Assembly (NCBI RefSeq): GCF_037176765.1
Contig: NC_090024.1
Coordinates: 155,061,278-155,125,277 of the forward strand
DNA length: 64,000 bases
Source of the DNA: Anolis sagrei
Lineage: Eukaryota > Chordata > Lepidosauria > Squamata > Anolidae
Direction: 5' to 3'
Translations under genes and position numbers: made by a program
In this document: piece after piece, positions 38,601 through 44,600 of the stretch
Layout of the letters: each line of letters opens with the position of its first letter
How positions within the stretch are numbered: position 1 is the first letter of the stretch
The notes under the pieces: generated by a model
Told to the model about the DNA's origin: nothing
What the model saw: only the letters and a program-made list of their open reading frames with translations
Databases searched by the model: none

Positions 38601-41600
38601 TACCTCGTCAGGCACTCACCCACAATGCCATCCTGGAAATATTGATGAAGACACATTATCAGGGGATATACAAATATCATCCAAATAGTGTGTGGCTGAG
38701 TATGCAATTGAAGTAGAGCAGAATGAAACTAACAATGGGAATCACAGTAGAGAGTCACTCTTCTCTTTCTCCCTAACATTTTCTATGTTACAGTAATTTT
38801 TTTATGTTGCATATTGTTTCCTAATAATTTAGAAAGTTGGAGAGAAAATGACTTGGCAGGTTACTTGATTATCCCCAAACACAGAGATTGGTCTTTAATC
38901 TATTGATTTTATATTAAGGGGAATATTCTGAGATTGGATTATTAAGGTCTAAGATTTCCATCTGGAAATTTCACTTATCAATTAGACATTTTAGTCACAA
39001 AATATTTAAATAGTTATCCAAATTGGCAATTAGACATTTCATGTAGCTCAATCTTTATTTTCATTTATTGAAAGTTGTCTGGGTCCTCATAGTTGGAAAA
39101 ATTGGTAGTATACATATAAATAAATGCTGGAACCACCATGGATAAGCAGAGTGTTAGTTGACTACTCATTGAAACAAGAGATGTGGAAGAGTTTGACCTC
39201 TAAGTAGCTGAAATTCAGCCCCAGCCATTATGGTTGGGGATGATGGGAACCGAAGATCAACAATTGGAGAGACAAAAACATAAACAACAAATTGAATGTA
39301 AACAAAAAGTATAGACAGCATTTTACTACTAAAGTAGGCTGGAGGCAGGCATGTAGCCGGGGGGGGGGGCCTTGGGGGGCTTCAACCCCCCCCCCCCCAA
39401 ATTCTCATGGTGGTCTGCGAGAAGGCCTTACTGGTACATTATTTAAACTGTTATGTTATTCATATCATGATCTGATCACCATCCTCAATATATCCCATAT
39501 ACATGGGGTATTTGGGTAACGATATAAAGGGTTTGCTAGGCTAGACCCTCTTTCACTCAGACTCAGCCCCCCCCCCCGAATCAAACGCAGCTTACCCCCC
39601 CCCCCCCCAAAAAACAAAATCCTGGCTACGGGCCTGGCTGGAGGTATATGAAAAAATTACTGCTAACACTGCAAAGTGTTAGAGCTTTTCCTTTTAGCCA
39701 TTCTTGCCTTTTATTGATAATTTTTAATTGGTAATGTAATCTGCTGCTTCTGGTTTGATACATACAGACTCTATTGCTTTATTGTACACCATCCTATCAA
39801 TAACACAAACAAACAAGGTGTATATGAGAGAAATTAACCTCTTTCAGCTGAAATTCATTCTGGTCCTTTACGTTTGCAATCATCAAGTTCATGACTCCTC
39901 TCATATAATTCACACATTTAAGAGGGACGTCTCTTGCCACATGGATCTCGCCAAACTGTCCATTATTGTAGACAGCACGGTAGTTGAACTTGCGACAGTC
40001 AGCCAGTCTGTTATCTTGCTTGGAAGGCTCAACAAATTGGCCCTTTGGCTCAGCAAAGTGATCCTTGGGCAGGACAGGGAATCCAACAGCCTCTTCTACT
40101 TTAATATCAAGAATCTGGGAACAAAATGATAGGGGGAAAGAAGAGATATGACATTTTGTGATCAGCTTCTGCTGATTTTCGCAGACGGGACAACAGTGCT
40201 AACTTGTGCAGCTCCACTCAAAGGTGAGCCCTGTCAAGGTCAATAGCAGGCCTGTAGCGAGGGGGTGGTTTTAGGGGTTCAACCCCCCCCCCCCGAAATG
40301 TTTCAGATTTTTTTATAAAACCTGTTTTACTCATGAATTTTAACTGGTTAACCAAATCCCCGTGCTGCTAAGTCTATGAGATGCAAAAAATTAAGAGTCC
40401 CTCCAGAACTGTAAGCACTATCTCAAGCAAATATTGACCATTTGTTCACACTGTCATTACTTGCAGCAATAGCCGATGTAGTGAAGCAACCAAGTTGGGT
40501 GTGTGTGTGTTGAATGCTCTCATTAAGGAGGCCAGACTTGATGGAGGTGGTTGACAGGGGTGGAGCTGCAGGCTATTGAAGGCTGCTCTGCCCCCTGCTG
40601 TGGTCTTTGCTTCAGCGTGAGCTAGGAGGCAAGTTTCAACCCTCCCCCCCCCCCCCGAAATTTTCAACCCTCCCCAAAATTTTCAACCCCCCCCCCACCC
40701 GAAATTGTCAACCCTCCCCGAATTTTTTTTCTGGCTACGGCCCTGGTCAATAGCTATTACTATCACAGAGGTGCTAACAGGATTGCATCGAAAAATGATT
40801 TGTTTTGGTTCAATCACACCCGTTCCCATTAGATAATGTTTTTCATATATAAAGAGGAAGCAAGTGACTTGGTGTATAAAAACCTATTTTGCCGAACTGT
40901 TAATGTTTCTTTGCATCTCACATTTCTTTGTATTAAATTGTTTAATACATGAAGGCTTTCATTTTTTTGTGAGAAAAGGGACAGAGTGCCATTATTACAT
41001 GTTTGCCTTCCAACACTGGCAGGACAGAGGAGGAATCCAGCCAATCCATAAGAAGGGGTGCAGCTTTGACTGAGCCACCCCAAGGCTAAAGCAGCTAGAT
41101 TTCAAAAGACTGCTTAGACTTCAGCTGCCAGTGACAGCAGCAGTCAATCAAAAGAGAACCACAGATACGTTCTGGTGTGTCACCCCAATTTATGCAGTAC
41201 CTACAAACCATGTTTGGAAATATGGGAAGAGGGTCAAATGAACATTATATTAATAATTACCAAAAACAAAATCTGATACAACATAAAAGCTAGATAGATG
41301 CCAAGAACTGCTGATAGCTGAATATCTAACATGATTCCAGAAATGCAAAATATAATGAAAGAGACTAAGAACAGGGTGTTAAATGCATTAATGCGGTGGT
41401 TCTCAACCTGTGGGCCCCCAGGTGTTTTGGCCTACAACTCCCAGAAATCCCAGCCAGTTTACCAGCTGTTAGGATTTCTGGGAATTGAAGGCCAAAACAT
41501 CTGGGGACCTACAGGTTGAGAACCACTGCATTAATGCAAGCAAATTGGCATATGCAGGAGAATTGAAACATAAGACATGTTTTTTTCTGGTTGGTGTTGT

Positions 41601-44600
41601 TGAACTTAGTGTGTATCTTACAACTGATGGTGTCTCAGATTTAAATAAGTACATTATATTGTAGAACTAGAGCAATCATTTGTTTCTATAGCTCTTTGAA
41701 ATGTTCTCTTTCAATTGAAGCAGTGAATGCACCTGAAACTATACCAAAGAGTTTCCTCCTTACCGAGAAAACCACCTCCTTGTTCTGACCAGTTGCAAAG
41801 ACAGATATGTCAGCTGTTATCTTTACAAGCGAGTGTCCCAGATCTTCTCCACTGACTGTGCTCCGGGTATCAGTCACATATTTGTAGCGGTGTTGTATCC
41901 CTTCAGGGAATTCCATCCCTGCAAAGAATCATACAAAGAAACATTTACACCTGTTGTCTTTAATGGATACATACTTATAAGGAATGAGGACATTAACCAG
42001 GCAATCAAATGATGATTAAGCTAAAACATCAACCAGTTAATTGCTTGACAAACAGTTTTAGATATAGGTCTGGCTAGTTAAGCAACAGATTCTGGCATGA
42101 CACTTTAAATTAGGGCCGGGCTGGTAGCACTTTGAACCCCGAGTCGGGGTTGAGCGCCCAACTGTTAGTAGCTGTTAAAAAAACAATGCCTAGCTCACTG
42201 TCGACCTAAGCAGTTTAAAAACAGCTGTGGGCTGTGAGTAGAGGAATTAGGGACCACTTAAAGTGGGGGGGCTAATTTATGACACCATAAAAATGCTGGA
42301 GAGCAAGGAGGAAATGCTACGATCAAAAAGGCTCGATGTCATAGTGGACGAAGCGACAGCTCCCCCTGTGGCTGAATTTAGCAACCTCCAGGATCCGAAA
42401 AGGAAGAACTGCTGAATGGCCTCTATCTGTCTGTATGTCTTGTATGTCAAAAATGACATTGAATGTTTGCCGTGTATATGTACATTGTGATCCGCCCTGA
42501 GTCCCCTTCGGGGTGAGAAGGGTAGAATATAAATAAACTGTAAAAAAATAAATAATAAAAATACTGTAGGAAACAAAAAGGGACAGTTTTCCTCTGAATG
42601 TTTGCTTTGCTCGATAATTCATTCAGCCTTTGCAGTCCACCTCACAGTTGTATCTATATTATGTGGATGACCGAGAGGAACAGCACTAAAGCAAAAAGGC
42701 TTTGCTGAAGCAAGACAATATGAGGAGCTCCCTGGTTTCCAGTTCAGTCTCTTAGGCCTCATCCTACACCATTCCAACTAATCCCCACTCCTCAAGGATT
42801 GACTCCTTTCAGGCAAAGTCCTGGGGAGAATCTGATACTTACTGAGTCTGGAGGTGTCAAGTCCTGAGGAAAGAAATTGGGGAGATTACTGTCTAGACAA
42901 AACAGCAGAGCATAATTCTTTAAGTGTAAAATACACTGGTTAGATGTGGCCTGCCTTCTCCTGAGTGTGCTGATATTTAGGTTAACAAGCCAGCTACCAC
43001 CTCTTTTGGGATACTGCCATTCCCTTTGCAATGCTACATTTTCTTTTCCAAGGAACAGTCTACCTTGATCATCTGCTGAGTTGGTTTAATCCCACCGAAT
43101 GGGCTATAGAGACTTTCCGCTATCTTCACCATTATATTCTTGAAACCATTTCTAGAGTTCTCACTAGCTGGATTCCTCTGATTTTTCAGTAGCCCCATTT
43201 AACTCCATTTTGGTTTTGCGGATGCTCATTGAATGAACAATAATGCTCAGCATTTGTAGGGAATAATACCCTGCTATGCCAGCATTATTATCCCTATGTT
43301 GCTAGGGGTAGGGAAAAGGCGTAGAGCAAGTGTCTTAAGAACACTGTGAAATAATGATTGAGACTTTTCAGGTTAGCATCTTATTCTTTCAGTCAATAAA
43401 CCACAGGAACTAAGCTGATCCCCTCGCCGCCTTCTCCCATTTCTCTCTCACACACAGTTTAACTAACAATGTTTAGAATTAGAGGCAGACTTACCATTTT
43501 CTGGAAGTTGACCTTCTAGAAGGAAGAAATTGAAAAGGTTACGCTGTGTAACAGTAGAGCCCAATTTGCTAAATGGAAAAATATAAAAACAGAATCCACA
43601 CCATTCTGCTGCTATATATCCTGAGCTGCTAAGAGCAGTACTTCACACCAAGATTGTAGCCACCAGAGAGTGAGACAGGGCATCTCTGCTGAAATTTAGT
43701 CCAGACTTTACTCCAAACTATGTGTTGAGCCCCATTCTCCGAATGTGTAGGTTCAGGACCTTGGAGGATTCATTTTGAGTAAAACCTGGATTGCAGCCCC
43801 TCTTGCAACATGAAGACCACTAATCATTAGTGCCTCCAGATATAAGAAATTTTATTCCCCTCTCTGTGTTTGGTCCTGATACTCAGATTCCCATGGGATC
43901 TGAGCACGTTCAGTCCATACTATTTATTGGGGAGGATTGCCCAATGTGTGTGTGTGTGTGTTTTAAAGTTTTCTTTGGGAATCTTCTTTTTGTTATTCCA
44001 TACGTGTGGTGGCCTAAGTCCATTGGGGAATCTTTAAAAACTTAATCCCTGAATGATAATGCAACACTTACATAAATGAGACTAATTAAAGTCTCACTAG
44101 TTGGGAATAGCAATTGACTTTGGGCCTTGTCCTATTTTAGATTTCTATGAAAAGACTCACCAGCTGGTATTGCATTACAGAAAGTTTAGCTCAACTTTTT
44201 GCCTGCTGATGCATCATCCTTACACCACCAAAAATCTATCTCCATAAAGAATAATTTATACCAATTTATATCCTTTGTTTAAAATGAACATATAAACACG
44301 AGAGCCACATAACCTAAACGATTCATATCTAGACAGTTAAGCCAAGGTATCACCTAATATATAGAGAGAAAGGGGCTGCCATTTAATCTCCCTCTCTTCC
44401 TTGTGGATTTCTGCAACCTCTTTTGACTTTGGCCCCTTCCACACAGCTGAATAAAATCCCACATTTTCTGTTTTGAACTGGAATATATGGCAGTGTGGAC
44501 TCACACAACCCAGTTCAAAGCAGATATTGTGGGATTTCCTGCCTTGATATTCTGGGTTATAGGGCTGTGTGGAAGGGCTTATAGTTGTGTCATTGGAACA

